Part shown: one piece after another, positions 27,288 through 37,800 of the stretch
How positions within the stretch are numbered: position 1 is the first letter of the stretch
How the letters are laid out: the number at the start of each line of letters is the position of its first letter
NCBI GenBank assembly: GCA_024123955.1
Contig: CP099652.1
Location: forward strand, 4,588,001-4,652,000
Reading direction: 5' to 3'
DNA length: 64,000 nucleotides
From: Oxalobacteraceae bacterium OTU3CINTB1
GTDB taxonomy: Bacteria > Pseudomonadota > Gammaproteobacteria > Burkholderiales > Burkholderiaceae_D
The notes under the pieces: generated by a model
Seen by the model: the letters and a program-made list of their open reading frames with translations, nothing else
Told to the model about the DNA's origin: nothing
Database searches by the model: none
Made by a program: the position numbers and the translations under genes

Positions 27288-29075
27288 CTACGGCGCATCG
27301 TGGCTGCGGTCCGGCTCGGGGGCGCTGTTGCGCGTGGCCGCGCTGATCTGCGCCAGCGGCACCTTGGGGCTGCGGTCGGCGTTCAGCAAGCCGTTGGTCT
27401 CCTGGAAGGTGTCGGCGAACTGGGTGTAGCAAAAACCGGAGAACATCACCGTCTCGTTGACCACCTTGAGCAAGGTGCGATACCGGTTCAGATACGTCTC
27501 GGCGTCGCCGACGCGCGAATAGCCCCAGGTGTGGTGCGCCGGCGCGTTCGGATCGAAGGCGATGCCGCCGAACTCGGTCAGCACGATCGGCTGGCCCCGG
27601 TGCGGGAAACCGTCCAGGGTCAGGATGCGCCCGCCCGGGCGGCGCTGGTCGAACAAGGTGCGCACCGGATCGGTGACGGCGTAGCGCTGCTGCAGCTTTT
27701 CCGGATCGGCGTCGTAGTCGTGAATGCCGAGGATGTCGGTGGCCGACGCCTCCCAGCCGTCGTTGCCGATCACCGGCCGCGTGGCGTCGAGCATGCGCGT
27801 CATGTGGTACAGCGCCTCGACCGCGTTGCGGTGCGCCTGGGTCGACGTCAGGTTCGGCACACCCCACGATTCGTTGAACGGCACCCACACGATCACGCAC
27901 GGATGGCTGTAATCGCGTTCGATCGCCTCGGTCCATTCCTTGATCAGCCGCGTCATCGCGCGCGGGCTGAAGGCGTAGGCCGACGGCATCTCCTCCCACA
28001 CCAGCAGCCCGAGCTTGTCGGCCCAGTATAGGTAGCGCGGGTCCTCGATCTTCTGGTGCTTGCGCACGCCGTTGAAGCCCATCTCCTTGGCCAGCTCGAC
28101 GTCGCGGCGCAGCGCGTCGTCGGACGGCGCCGTCATCAGGGTGTCGGGCCAGTAGCCCTGGTCGAGCACCAGCCGCAGCGGATACGGCCGGCCGTTGAGC
28201 ATGAAGCGGTCGCGGTTGATCGCCACCGAGCGCAGCGCCGTGTACGAGCACACCGTGTCGAGCACCTCGTCGCCGCAATACAGGGTCAGCTCCGCGTCCA
28301 GCAGGGTCGGCCGCTCGGGGCTCCACAGCAGGTCGTTGCGCGAATCGTCGATGCCCGGGTCCGACAGCACGATCTTGCGGTTGGCCGCCCGTCCCACCAG
28401 CAGGTAGCGGTCGGCAGCCAGCAGCACGCCGTTGTGCAGCAGCCGCACCGACACCGCCAGGTTGGTGCGGATGTCGCCGCCGGCCACCACCTCGCAGCCC
28501 ATCTCGAAGCCGTCGAACACCGGCGTCCAGCGCAGCGAGCCGATGTAGGTCGCCGGCAGCGCCTCGATCCACACCGTCTGCCAGATGCCGGTGGTGCGCG
28601 GATACCAGATCGAGTGCGGCTCGGGCTGCCAGTCCTGCTTGCCGCGCGGCTTGGCCAGGTCGCCCGGATCGTCCTCGACATGCACGACGATAGTTTGTGT
28701 GGGCCCCTCCGCCAGCGCGTCGGTGATGTCGGCGTGGAACGGCGTATGCCCGCCCTCGTGCTCGGCCACCAGCACGCCGTTGACCCAGACGCGCGCGTGA
28801 TAATCGACCGCGCCGAAATGCAGGATCGTGTGGGCCCCGCGCTGCTCGAGATCGAAGGTGCGCCGGTACCAGCACGCCATGTGGAACGATTCGTCGCCGA
28901 TGCCGCTGGCCTTGGACTCCGGCGCGAACGGCACATTGATGCGCGCGCTCCAGTCGATCGGATCCCCCACGTGGCTGAAGCGCTGCTCGTGGTCGAAGGC
29001 GAACTCCCATTCGCCGTTCAGTGACTGCCACGCGTCGCGGACCAGTTGCGGTCGCGGATATTCAAACTGGCTCAT
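27288..29075 (-). CDS. GH2-family glycoside hydrolase (beta-galactosidase/glucuronidase type)
   Basis: 595 residues from the ATG at 29075, chosen because AGGA lies five bases before it; two more ATGs just upstream are poorer. Domain order: sugar-binding jelly roll (~15-180), immunoglobulin-like domain (~185-285) and a TIM barrel. The acid/base Glu is in VPFNESWG (~400) and the nucleophile Glu in LTEFGG (~500). There is no signal peptide, so it should act on imported oligosaccharides in the cytoplasm. The exact sugar is uncertain; its short length and GIWQTVWIE segment fit unassigned GH2 members rather than LacZ. Confidence 0.88.
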   Translation of the reverse strand: MSQFEYPRPQLVRDAWQSLNGEWEFAFDHEQRFSHVGDPIDWSARINVPFAPESKASGIGDESFHMACWYRRTFDLEQRGAHTILHFGAVDYHARVWVNGVLVAEHEGGHTPFHADITDALAEGPTQTIVVHVEDDPGDLAKPRGKQDWQPEPHSIWYPRTTGIWQTVWIEALPATYIGSLRWTPVFDGFEMGCEVVAGGDIRTNLAVSVRLLHNGVLLAADRYLLVGRAANRKIVLSDPGIDDSRNDLLWSPERPTLLDAELTLYCGDEVLDTVCSYTALRSVAINRDRFMLNGRPYPLRLVLDQGYWPDTLMTAPSDDALRRDVELAKEMGFNGVRKHQKIEDPRYLYWADKLGLLVWEEMPSAYAFSPRAMTRLIKEWTEAIERDYSHPCVIVWVPFNESWGVPNLTSTQAHRNAVEALYHMTRMLDATRPVIGNDGWEASATDILGIHDYDADPEKLQQRYAVTDPVRTLFDQRRPGGRILTLDGFPHRGQPIVLTEFGGIAFDPNAPAHHTWGYSRVGDAETYLNRYRTLLKVVNETVMFSGFCYTQFADTFQETNGLLNADRSPKVPLAQISAATRNSAPEPDRSHDAP

Positions 29076-29466
29076 GCGCATCCTTTTCATCGGTGCCGCG
29101 CCGGTTGCGCGGCCAAAAAATAATGCTAGCAATGTTCGCTCCGCAATGCATTTCAATTCCAATTGAAAACGAAAAACAGGCGTAAAAAAAACCAAAAAGT
29201 GCGGCTGATTTACAACTGCTTTTCCCAGCGGAATTGAAATGAAAAAACATCCAATCATTGCTACGATTGGTGACAGATTATTTCTGCCGCAACCGCAGCT
29301 CAACTGCACAGAAATCATCGCGTCACGAATCGATAATACCAGCCTCGACTTTGCATAAAGCCTTTACGTTCAACCTCCCCCGCGATCCGTGGAAGCGAAC
29401 GCTAGCGCTGTTTGCCGGCCAGGCTAGCCAACTATTCACGACCCGCAAGGGCACAGGGAGAACTTC
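29076..29466. other. AT-rich divergent spacer with several inverted repeats
   Basis: This 391-nt gap between the GH2 gene and the glycosyltransferase-FAD fusion holds no convincing gene. It contains CATTTCAATTCC (29149-29160) and its exact reverse complement (29230-29241), an adjoining AATTGAAA that makes a palindrome with the first copy (29151-29168), and a second dyad CCAATC-N8-GATTGG (29251-29270). These look like operator sites for the divergent promoters, probably on the GH2 side. The ribosome site of the fusion gene (GGGAG) is at its end. Confidence 0.6.
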
Positions 29467-32100
29467 ATGAAAACTATCATTGTCTTTTGTCATCTGCGCT
29501 GGGACTTCGTCTATCAGCGCCCACAACAACTCCTGTCGCGCCTGGCACAACATTACAAAATCGCCTTCGTCGAAGAGCCGGTTTTCCATGATGGCGAGAG
29601 CTTCCTGCAGAGCTCGTCACCCGCACCCAACGTCACCGTCTACCGCCCGCACACACCGGTGCAGGCGCCCGGCTTCCACGACGACCAGATTCCGTTGCTG
29701 CAACCGCTGCTGGCCGAACTCATCCGTGGCGACGACGCCCCCATCGTCTGGTTCTACACGCCGATGGCGCTGCCGCTGCTGCCGCCGCTGCACGCCGGCC
29801 TGGTGGTCTACGATTGCATGGATGAACTCTCCGCGTTCAAGAATCCGCCCAAGCAGCTGCTGCAGCGCGAGACGGCGCTGCTCAAGATCGCCGACCTGGT
29901 CTTCACGGGCGGCCCCAGCCTGTACGAAGCCAAGCGCGGGCGCCACGACAACGCCCACTGCTTCCCCAGCAGCGTCGACGCCGCGCACTTCCAGCAGGCG
30001 CTCGACCGGGGCAACGCCCATCCGCTGCACGCCGGCATCCCGGGTCCGCGCCTGGGCTACTACGGCGTCATCGACGAGCGCTTCGACGCCCCGCTGCTTG
30101 CCGCGCTGGCCGACGCCCATCCGGAATGGCAACTGGTGATGGTCGGACCGGTCGTCAAGATCGATCCGGCCTCGCTGCCGCAACGCCCGAACATCCACTA
30201 CCTGGGCCAGCAGTCGTACGACGCGCTGCCGCAGTTCCTGGCCGGCTGGGACGTGTGCCTGCTGCCGTTCGCGCTCAACGAATCGACCCGCTACATCAGC
30301 CCGACCAAGGTGCTGGAATACATGGCGGCCGAACTGCCGGCCGTCAGCACCGCCATCAAGGATGTGGAAGACCCGTATAGCGACATCGTCTGGGTGGCGC
30401 ACAGCCACGCGGAATTCATCGAGTCCTGCGAGGCGGCGCTGGCGATGACGCCGGTGTTGCGCGCGGCGCTGAACGAGAAGATGCGCGCCGTGGTCGACAA
30501 GACCTCGTGGGAAGCGACCGCCGACGCCATGCGCGCGCTGCTGGCCAACACGCCGCCCTCCAGCAAAGGCGTCAAGCTGAGCCAGCAGGACGGCACCCGC
30601 GTCGCCGCTTCCGCCGACGTGACCTCCGGCAGCGCCGTCGTCAATCCGATGCGCCAGACGTCCGTTGCGCAGCGCACCGGCTGCCTGATCGTCGGCGCCG
30701 GACCGACCGGCCTGTCGGCCGCCTACCACCTGGGCGCCGACACCGTGCTGCTGGAGCGTAACGCCACCGTCGGCGGCTGGTGCCGCTCGATCCAGGACCA
30801 GGGCTTCACCTTCGATTACGCCGGCCACATCATGTTCTCCAACGACCCGTACGTGCTCAAGCTGTACGACATCTTGCTTGGCGACAACCAGCACTGGCAG
30901 ATGCGCGAAGCCTGGGTCTACAGCAAGCAGGTGTTCACCCGCTATCCGTTCCAGGGCGCGCTGTACGGACTGCCGCCGGCCGTCATCAAGGAATGCATCG
31001 TCGGCGCCATCGAATCGCGCTACGGCCTGGCCGACAAGGCGGAGAGCTGCCCCACCGCCGGGACGGATGTCGAAGATTGCTGCGCCGACGGCACCGCCGA
31101 TGTCGCCAACAGCAGCGCCAGCGCCATGTCGACCGCCGCCAAGGGGGAGGACTTCGAGCACTTCATCTACCGCGTGTGGGGCGCCGGCATTGCGCGCCAC
31201 TTCGCCATCCCGTACAACAAGAAATTGTGGACGGTGCCGCTGAAGGAAATGGAAACCTCGTGGCTGGGCGGACGGGTGCCGCTGCCGGATCTGAACCAGA
31301 TCATCGAAGGCGCGCTGGAGCCGGTCGCCAAGCCGATGGGGCCGAACGCCCGCTTCGGCTATCCGAAGCGCGGCGGCTTCCAGGCGCTGGTGTCGGGCTT
31401 CCTGCCGCACATTCGCGGCAAGATCGAGCTCAACGCGGACGCGGTCTGCATCCTGCCGGACGAGCACACGGTGGTGCTGGCCGACGGCCGCCGCCTGCAG
31501 TACGAGCAGTTGATCAGCACCATGCCGCTGCCGGAACTGGTGCGGCTGATCGGCAACGCGGCGCCGCCGGAAGTGCGGCGCGCGGCGGAGGGATTGAAAC
31601 ATATCTCGATCCGCTGCGTGAACATCGGCATCGCGCGCACCGACGTCACCGACAAGCACTGGATCTATTACCCGGAGGACAGCATCTTCCACCGCATCTT
31701 CGTGCAGGGTAACGCCAGCCCGGAATGCAATGCGCCCGGCGGTTTTGGTTTCACTTGCGAGATTTCGTATTCGCCGTGGAAGCCGTTGCCATTGGATGGC
31801 GAAGCGTTGATCGAGCGCTGCATCCAGGACTGCATCAAAGTCGGCATGATGCGCGAGGATGACCGCGTGATCACGGCCAACCAGGTCGACATGCCGTATG
31901 CGTATGTGGTGTACGACCACGCGCGGGCGGAGAACGTGGCGACGGTGCGCGCGTGGATGGAGCAGCACGATATCGTGCTGGCGGGGCGCTACAGCGAGTG
32001 GGAATATTACAACTCGGATCACGCCTTCCTGGCCGGCAAAAAGGCGGCGGAGCGCGTGCAGGCGAACCGTAGCGGTAACGCCAAGACAGCCGAGTCGTAA
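29467..32100 (+). CDS. Fusion protein: glycosyltransferase plus FAD-dependent oxidoreductase
   Basis: 877 residues in one uninterrupted frame; GGGAG lies six bases before the ATG. Residues ~1-375 are a GT-B-like glycosyltransferase (FVYQRPQQLLSRLA; DVCLLPFALNESTRYISPTK donor loop). After a ~30-residue linker, residues ~402-870 form an FAD enzyme beginning with the dinucleotide motif LIVGAGPTGLSAAYHL and continuing with GGWCRS and FDYAGHIMF; this resembles UDP-galactopyranose mutase and protoporphyrinogen-oxidase-like proteins. A Ser/Ala/Cys-rich insert (~525-555) interrupts the FAD domain. The two activities are usually on separate proteins. The substrate is unknown; a sugar-modifying and sugar-transferring enzyme is the simplest guess. 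The HDO-type gene follows in the same direction. Confidence 0.85.
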   Translation: MKTIIVFCHLRWDFVYQRPQQLLSRLAQHYKIAFVEEPVFHDGESFLQSSSPAPNVTVYRPHTPVQAPGFHDDQIPLLQPLLAELIRGDDAPIVWFYTPMALPLLPPLHAGLVVYDCMDELSAFKNPPKQLLQRETALLKIADLVFTGGPSLYEAKRGRHDNAHCFPSSVDAAHFQQALDRGNAHPLHAGIPGPRLGYYGVIDERFDAPLLAALADAHPEWQLVMVGPVVKIDPASLPQRPNIHYLGQQSYDALPQFLAGWDVCLLPFALNESTRYISPTKVLEYMAAELPAVSTAIKDVEDPYSDIVWVAHSHAEFIESCEAALAMTPVLRAALNEKMRAVVDKTSWEATADAMRALLANTPPSSKGVKLSQQDGTRVAASADVTSGSAVVNPMRQTSVAQRTGCLIVGAGPTGLSAAYHLGADTVLLERNATVGGWCRSIQDQGFTFDYAGHIMFSNDPYVLKLYDILLGDNQHWQMREAWVYSKQVFTRYPFQGALYGLPPAVIKECIVGAIESRYGLADKAESCPTAGTDVEDCCADGTADVANSSASAMSTAAKGEDFEHFIYRVWGAGIARHFAIPYNKKLWTVPLKEMETSWLGGRVPLPDLNQIIEGALEPVAKPMGPNARFGYPKRGGFQALVSGFLPHIRGKIELNADAVCILPDEHTVVLADGRRLQYEQLISTMPLPELVRLIGNAAPPEVRRAAEGLKHISIRCVNIGIARTDVTDKHWIYYPEDSIFHRIFVQGNASPECNAPGGFGFTCEISYSPWKPLPLDGEALIERCIQDCIKVGMMREDDRVITANQVDMPYAYVVYDHARAENVATVRAWMEQHDIVLAGRYSEWEYYNSDHAFLAGKKAAERVQANRSGNAKTAES

Positions 32101-32104
32101 CAAG

Positions 32105-32150
32105 GCTGTCGGTGACGCATGCATGGCGGATTACGCTACGCTAATCCGCC
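32105..32150. repeat. REP-like palindromic element, copy 2
   Basis: One base differs from 26521-26566. The stem is GGCGGATTA/TAATCCGCC. It begins five bases after the stop of the glycosyltransferase-FAD fusion, so it may also end or protect that transcript. Confidence 0.85.
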
Positions 32151-32190
32151 ATGTCAAAGCCGGCAGCGTCGCCCCATGCAAACCAGCAAT

Positions 32191-32206
32191 GTAAGCTCTG
32201 TCTTAC
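32191..32206 (+). promoter_or_regulatory. GTAAG-N6-CTTAC dyad upstream of the HDO-type gene
   Basis: GTAAGCTCTGTCTTAC is an inverted repeat about 105 nt before the ATG at 32311. A very similar dyad with a shared CACAGG a few bases downstream lies before cphB. Possibly a regulator site. Confidence 0.45.
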
Positions 32207-32215
32207 ACAAACACA

Positions 32216-32251
32216 GGGGCAACGCCCCTTGGGCGAGCGCCCTGCGGCAGG
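32216..32251 (+). other. Cluster of three short hairpins in the leader of the HDO-type gene
   Basis: GGGGC-AAC-GCCCC, GGGCGAGCGCCC and CCTGC-G-GCAGG follow each other within 36 bases, 60-95 nt before the ATG. They could form a structured RNA leader; no known riboswitch is recognised. Confidence 0.4.
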
Positions 32252-32310
32252 GATAATCTACCGACTATATAGACGAGCTTGACGCCGTCTCACTTTTTCG
32301 GAAGAACACC

Positions 32311-33792
32311 ATGTCCCTACTCGCTCAAACATTGCCAGACACCATCGCCAGCGCCCGCGACAATAGCGCCGAATACGACTCCAGCGCAGCCCCGAGCGCC
32401 GTCTACCGCGCCCTGTCGCCAGGCGTTCCTGTCGGCAACGACCGAGCGATGGCCCGCACGTTCCTGGAGCAACAGCTGCAACAGGCCCGCCTGCTGAGCT
32501 CAGACCTGCCCGACAACACCGCCGGCATGGAAACCTGGATCACCGAACGCTCCGAAGCCATCGGCGCAGAATACAACGCCTACCTCAAGCAGCGCCGCGA
32601 CGGCGCCCCGCGCCGCTACTTCACCACCAAGGCCCACGCGCTGTATTTCCTCAAGCACGTCGCCCCGACCAAGCTGGTCGACGGCGCCTGGCTGTACGGC
32701 GTGCTGGAGCGCTGGGACGATCCCGATTTCCGCCCCCTGATCCAGACCTACCTGGAAGAACTGGGCGACGGCGTGCCGGACAAAAACCACGTGGTTCTCT
32801 ACAAAAAACTGCTGGCCAGCCACGGCTGCGACCAATGGCAGGATGTCGACGAAACCCACTTCGTCCAGGGTGCGATCCAGCTCGCGCTGGCCTACGACGC
32901 CGAACATTTCCTGCCGGAGATCATCGGCTACAACCTCGGCTACGAGCAACTGCCGCTGCACCTGCTGATCACCGCCTACGAGCTGAACGAGCTCGGCATC
33001 GATCCGTATTACTTCACCTTGCACATCACCGTCGACAACGGCGGTACGGGTCACGCCTTCAAGGCGGTGCAGGCGCTGCAACAATTGCTGCCGCGTTGCG
33101 GCGACGCCGCCGCCTTCCTGCGCCGCGTGCAAGACGGCTACCGCCTCAACGATCTGGGCGCCAGCACCAACTCGGTCATCGCCGAGTTCGATCTGGAGGC
33201 TGAACTGGTACACATCATGGCGACCAAAAGCGTGGTCGGCAAGAACATGCACTCCGACTACTGCCGCGTCGGCGGCCGTGGCATCAACGATTGGCTGTCA
33301 GATCCGCAACAGATTCCAGCCATGCTGGGCGAACTGGAAAAAGCCGGCTGGATACAGCGCGGCCAACCCGCGGACAACAGCCGCTTCTGGCGCCTGATCC
33401 AGAGCGAGCGCGCCGAGATGTTCGGCGTGTTCAGCGCCTACGAGCAACAGATCCTGAGCGACTGGATCGCCACCGTGCCTGGCGAGCCGACCGCGCCTGC
33501 CGCCCGCACGCCGAGCTTCCGCGCCCGCCAGCGCGCGCTCGATACGCTGGGCCTGCATCACAGCCCGCGCAGCGGCCCGATGCGTGGCGTCATTCGCCAT
33601 CACGCTACCGACGCCAGCGCCAACGACGACGACGAGGCTATCGGCGAACTGCGTCAACTGGAATTGCAAGTAGCGTCGATGGGCAACAAGCAGGCGGCGA
33701 TGCGATTGCTGCAGTCGCTGATGACGCCGGCGCGCCACCACAGCGCCGTCGGCCTGATGGCCACGCGCCTGTTCCGCCAGTTGATCGACTGA
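32311..33792 (+). CDS. Heme-oxygenase-like putative non-heme iron oxidase (HDO/Haem_oxygenas_2 type)
   Basis: 493 residues; GGAAG lies six bases before the ATG. Residues ~75-265 carry the helical bundle seen in iron-containing redox enzymes of the heme-oxygenase-like diiron oxidase superfamily (UndA, BesC, SznF, CADD relatives). Candidate metal ligands are E149/E150 and H160 (EELGDGVPDKNH), E203 in HFLPEIIGYNLGYE, and the H238-x3-D242-x5-H248 set (HITVDNGGTGH). Known members oxidise or cleave small metabolites such as fatty acids, amino acids and N-hydroxyguanidines. The ~220-residue C-terminal half is of unknown fold. It follows the glycosyltransferase-FAD fusion, which hints at a shared pathway. 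The reaction is unknown. Confidence 0.75.
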   Translation: MSLLAQTLPDTIASARDNSAEYDSSAAPSAVYRALSPGVPVGNDRAMARTFLEQQLQQARLLSSDLPDNTAGMETWITERSEAIGAEYNAYLKQRRDGAPRRYFTTKAHALYFLKHVAPTKLVDGAWLYGVLERWDDPDFRPLIQTYLEELGDGVPDKNHVVLYKKLLASHGCDQWQDVDETHFVQGAIQLALAYDAEHFLPEIIGYNLGYEQLPLHLLITAYELNELGIDPYYFTLHITVDNGGTGHAFKAVQALQQLLPRCGDAAAFLRRVQDGYRLNDLGASTNSVIAEFDLEAELVHIMATKSVVGKNMHSDYCRVGGRGINDWLSDPQQIPAMLGELEKAGWIQRGQPADNSRFWRLIQSERAEMFGVFSAYEQQILSDWIATVPGEPTAPAARTPSFRARQRALDTLGLHHSPRSGPMRGVIRHHATDASANDDDEAIGELRQLELQVASMGNKQAAMRLLQSLMTPARHHSAVGLMATRLFRQLID

Positions 33793-33796
33793 TCCG

Positions 33797-34786
33797 CTAT
33801 TTCCCGCCGGTCAGCAGGGCGCGCAAGGCTTCGGCCTCGGCGCGCGCCTGTTGCGCCAGCGCAGCATAACCGGGCTCGGGAGCGACGCTGCGCGCGGAGA
33901 ACTCGGCGGCCAACTGCTCGGCCAGACTCTCCTTCTCCTGCACCGCCCGCAAGGCTTTCGACAAGGCCGCCTCGATGGCCTCCTCCTGTTCCCGAAGCAA
34001 GCTCAGCAAAGTGTAACTGTGACCGGTATGACAGCGGAAACGGCACGACTTCGCGTTATTCAGCGAAAACAGGCTGCCGCCGCATTCCGGACAGGTATAG
34101 GGCGACGGCGTGGCGATGCGCTTGAGCTGCTTCATCTCGCCGCCGCCGGACGCGAAGCGATTTTCCACCGTCAGCCATTCGGGCGCTTGAGCCGGGCCGT
34201 CCGCCACGCGCTCCGGCAGCCCCGCGGCCCACTCGACCAGCGCGCCGGCGATCCCGGCCAGCGGCAGGCACCGGTCCACTTCAACCTGCTCGAGGGCGTT
34301 GCGCGGCATGTCCGACGCGCTGGCATCGGCGGGGTCCTGCACAATGGCGGTCCCGCCGCAGGTCTTGATTGCCGCCAGGCCGGCCACGCCATCATCCAGG
34401 AAACCGGTCAGTATCACGCCGGCGGCGCCCCCGGCGTAAGCGATGGCGGCAGACCGGAACAGCGGGTCGATCGCCGGCCGCGAATGGTTTTCCCGGGGGC
34501 CGTGCACCAGCACGGCGCGCAGCGCATCGCCGTCGCGCTCGACCATCAAATGCCGGCCGGGCGGCGCCACCAGCACCATGCCCGGCGCCAGCGTCTCGCC
34601 GTGCGCGGCGTGCCGCACCGGCAAGGCGCAACTGCGCGAGAGAATGGCCGGCAGCACGCTGGGATGGTCGCCGATATGCATCACAATCAATACAGGCGCG
34701 GGAAAGTCTCCCGGCAGTCCGGCCAGAACTTCCGTCAATGCCGCCACGCCCCCGGCGGAGGCGCCTATCACAACCACTCCGTTCAT
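33797..34786 (-). CDS. Stand-alone CheB-type methylesterase with C-terminal zinc-ribbon-like tail
   Basis: 329 residues from the ATG at 34786 with GGAAGGGA upstream; the open frame extends further but is not protein-like there. Residues ~1-185 are a CheB catalytic domain without a receiver: Ser in GASAGG, His in VMHIGDH and Asp in LTGFLDDGVAG. The tail holds CPECGG...CRFRCHTGH, a likely zinc ribbon, and then a coiled coil. It lies 37 nt downstream of the CheB-CheR-kinase gene on the same strand, so they likely work together. It converges on the HDO-type gene with only four bases between the stops. Confidence 0.85.
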   Translation of the reverse strand: MNGVVVIGASAGGVAALTEVLAGLPGDFPAPVLIVMHIGDHPSVLPAILSRSCALPVRHAAHGETLAPGMVLVAPPGRHLMVERDGDALRAVLVHGPRENHSRPAIDPLFRSAAIAYAGGAAGVILTGFLDDGVAGLAAIKTCGGTAIVQDPADASASDMPRNALEQVEVDRCLPLAGIAGALVEWAAGLPERVADGPAQAPEWLTVENRFASGGGEMKQLKRIATPSPYTCPECGGSLFSLNNAKSCRFRCHTGHSYTLLSLLREQEEAIEAALSKALRAVQEKESLAEQLAAEFSARSVAPEPGYAALAQQARAEAEALRALLTGGK

Positions 34787-34823
34787 CGTTTCCCTTCCGA
34801 CGCGCCACGCGTCGTCGATTTTA

Positions 34824-37800
34824 TCAAGTACCCGTGTTTTTCTCCAACAGCTGCGCGACCTTGCGCGACAGCTCCGCCATGTCCACCGGCTTGCCCACAT
34901 GGGCAGAGAAGCCGGCGTCTAACGCGCGCTCGACATCCTGCCGGCGCGCCATGCCGGTGATGGCCAGCGCCGGCACGTCCTGGTAGTCCGGATGGGAGCG
35001 CAAGGCCCGGATGAAGGCCGTACCGTCCATCTCCGGCATGTCGAGATCGGACATGACCAGATCGAAACGCTGCGCCGGCAGCAGCTTGAGCGCCGCCACC
35101 GGCGAAGCGCAAGCCGTCACCACCGCACCCTCGAGCTCGAGCAGCATGGTGAACACCTCCAGGCCGTCGGCGCTGTCGTCGACCACCAACAGGCGCGCAC
35201 CCTCGAGCACGCGTGTCGGCGGCGCCGCGTCGGCCGCGCGCGGTCCGGCGCCCAGCGCGCGCGGCAAGACCACCGTGAACGTGGCCCCCTGCCCCACGCC
35301 GGCCGACTCGGCCGTGACCCGGCCGCCGTGCAGTTTGACGATCTCGTGCACCAGCGCCAGGCCGATGCCCAGGCCGACGCCGCCGCGCATGGGGTTGGCG
35401 CTGCCCTGCTTGAAGATGTCGAAAATGGTCGGCAGTACGTCGGCGCGAATGCCCTGGCCGGTGTCGCGCACGCACAGGCGCACCTCGCGCTCGTCATGGT
35501 CGAGCGTGACGGTCACGGTGCCGCCGGGCGGGGTGAACTTGATGGCGTTGCTGATCAGGTTCCACACCACCTGTTCCAGCCGCACCTCGTCGGCGTGCAC
35601 CGGCAACACCTGCTCCGGCATCCGCACCACGACCTGGGGCGCGTTGGGCGTGCCGCCCGTCACCTCGACGATGTTGCCCACCAGCGCGCGGAAATCGAGC
35701 TCGCGCCGGTCCAGCTCCATCTTGCCGGTCGACACGCGCGACAGGTCGAGCAGATCGTTGATGATCTTGGCCTGGCTGATGGTCGACGAGCGGATCGCGC
35801 TGACGGCCTTGTGCGCGGCCGGCTCGGCGCGCACCACGGGCAGGCGCAGCAGCACATCGGCGTGCATGTGGATCAGGTTGAGCGGATGCTTGAGCTCATG
35901 CGACATGATGGCCAGGAACTGGTCCTTTTGTTCATTGTCACGCTGCGCCTGGGTGCTGCGGCTGCGTTCGCGTGTAAGCTGCTCGGCGCGGCTCTTCTCG
36001 GCCTCCTGGCGTCCCGTCAGGTCGCGGCCGATCTTGGCGTAGCCGGTCAGCTCGCCGCCGCTCCCGCGCAGCGGCGTCAGCACGCCACTGCAGTAGAAGC
36101 GGCTGCCATCCTTGCGCAGGTGCCAGCGCTCGTCCTCGGCGCGGCCGTCGTCGCGCGCGCGGCGCTGCTCGTCGGCCGGCGCCCCCGCCGCACGGTCCTC
36201 GGGCACGAAGATGAGTTCGTAAGGCCGGCCGATGATCTCGGCCTCGGCATAGCCGAAGATGCGCTCGGCGCCGCTGTTGAAGCTGGTGATTGTGCTGTCG
36301 AGGTCGACGGTAAGAATGATGTAATCCTGGGTGCTGGCCGCGACCAGGCGCATGCGTTCCTCGCTGGCGCGGACGCGCTCCTCGGCTCTGCGGCGCTTGG
36401 TGATGTCGATGAACGTCAGCACCGCGCCGTCGATCTGGTCGAGGCCGGTACGGTACGGCAGCAGGCGGGCGATGAACCAGCGCCCGTCGTCGCTGGCGAC
36501 CTCGCGCTCGACCGGCCGCAGCGACTCGAATGTGGCCGCCGCGTCCTGCGACAGCTCCGGATAGGTCAGCTTGTGTGTGATGTCGTGCAAAGGCCGGCCG
36601 ACGTCGCTGGCGATCAGGTTGAACAACTCGCAGGCATGCGGCGTGTAGCGCTTGATGCGCATGCCGCGGTCGACAAAGATGGTGGCCAGGTCGGTCGAGG
36701 CGATCAGGTTCTGCAAGTCGTCGTTGACCTTGCCCGTCTCCTCGACTTTGCTCTTGAGCTCGAAATTGACGGTGATCAGTTCCTCGTTGACCGATTGCAA
36801 TTCCTCCTTGCTGGTCTCGAGCTCCTCGGTGGCCGAGCGCAATTCCTCGTTAATCGCCTGCAGTTCCTCATTGGCCGCCTTCAACTCCTCGTTCGACGTC
36901 TCCGAGTTTTCGATGGTGTCCTGCAATTGCTGCCGGGTGCGCTGCAACTCCTGTTCCAGGCTCGACAACACGGTGTCTTGCGCCGGCTCGTGCGGGAGGC
37001 CGGCGGCCTGCTCGTCGGTGGTCTGCTCGACCTTGTGGAACAACACCAGGATGAAATCGGTGGCGGTGTTGGCGTCGTAGAACGGCCGCGCCACGATGTT
37101 CACATAAAACACCCGCTCGCCACGCTCGAAGCGCACGCTGCGCGTCTCGACGCTCTTGCCGCTTTGCGCCGCCTGGAACAGCGCGGCGCGCAGCTCCAGC
37201 CGCAGCTCCGGCTCGGCCAGCGCCACCAGGTTGCGCGACGGCTCGCCGGCGACATGGCGCAGGAATTGCGCCGTGCCCTCCGACATGTGGACAATGTTGG
37301 ACTGCTGGTCGACCAGCACGCTCGGCGGCGCGTACTCGGCCAGCACGCGCTGGTGCACGCTGGCGAACGACGGCTTGTCGCCGTGCTGGCGCTCCGGGTA
37401 CGGCACCGCCATCGCGGTCGCCATCGGCGCCATCATCGGGATGGCCGAGCGCGGCAGGCGCGACGTCGGCCGGGCGCGGTAGATGCGGTTTTTCTTATCG
37501 ACCGGCACGAAGAAATCGGCCACCATGTCGGCCGACTCGGAGCCGCCGAGGAACAGGTAGCCGCCCGGGTTGAGCGCGAAATGGAACATCTCGAGCACCT
37601 GGGCGTGGGTGTCGCGGTTCAGGTAGATCAGCAGGTTGCGGCAGCTGATCAGGTCGATCTTGGAGAACGGCGGATCGCGCAGCAGGTTCTGGCTGGCGAA
37701 CAGGATCTTGTCGCGCACCGACTGCTTGATGCGGTAGCGGCCGTCCTCCTTGTTGAAATGCTCGGCCAGCCGCGCGGCCGACACGTCGCGTGCGATGGCC

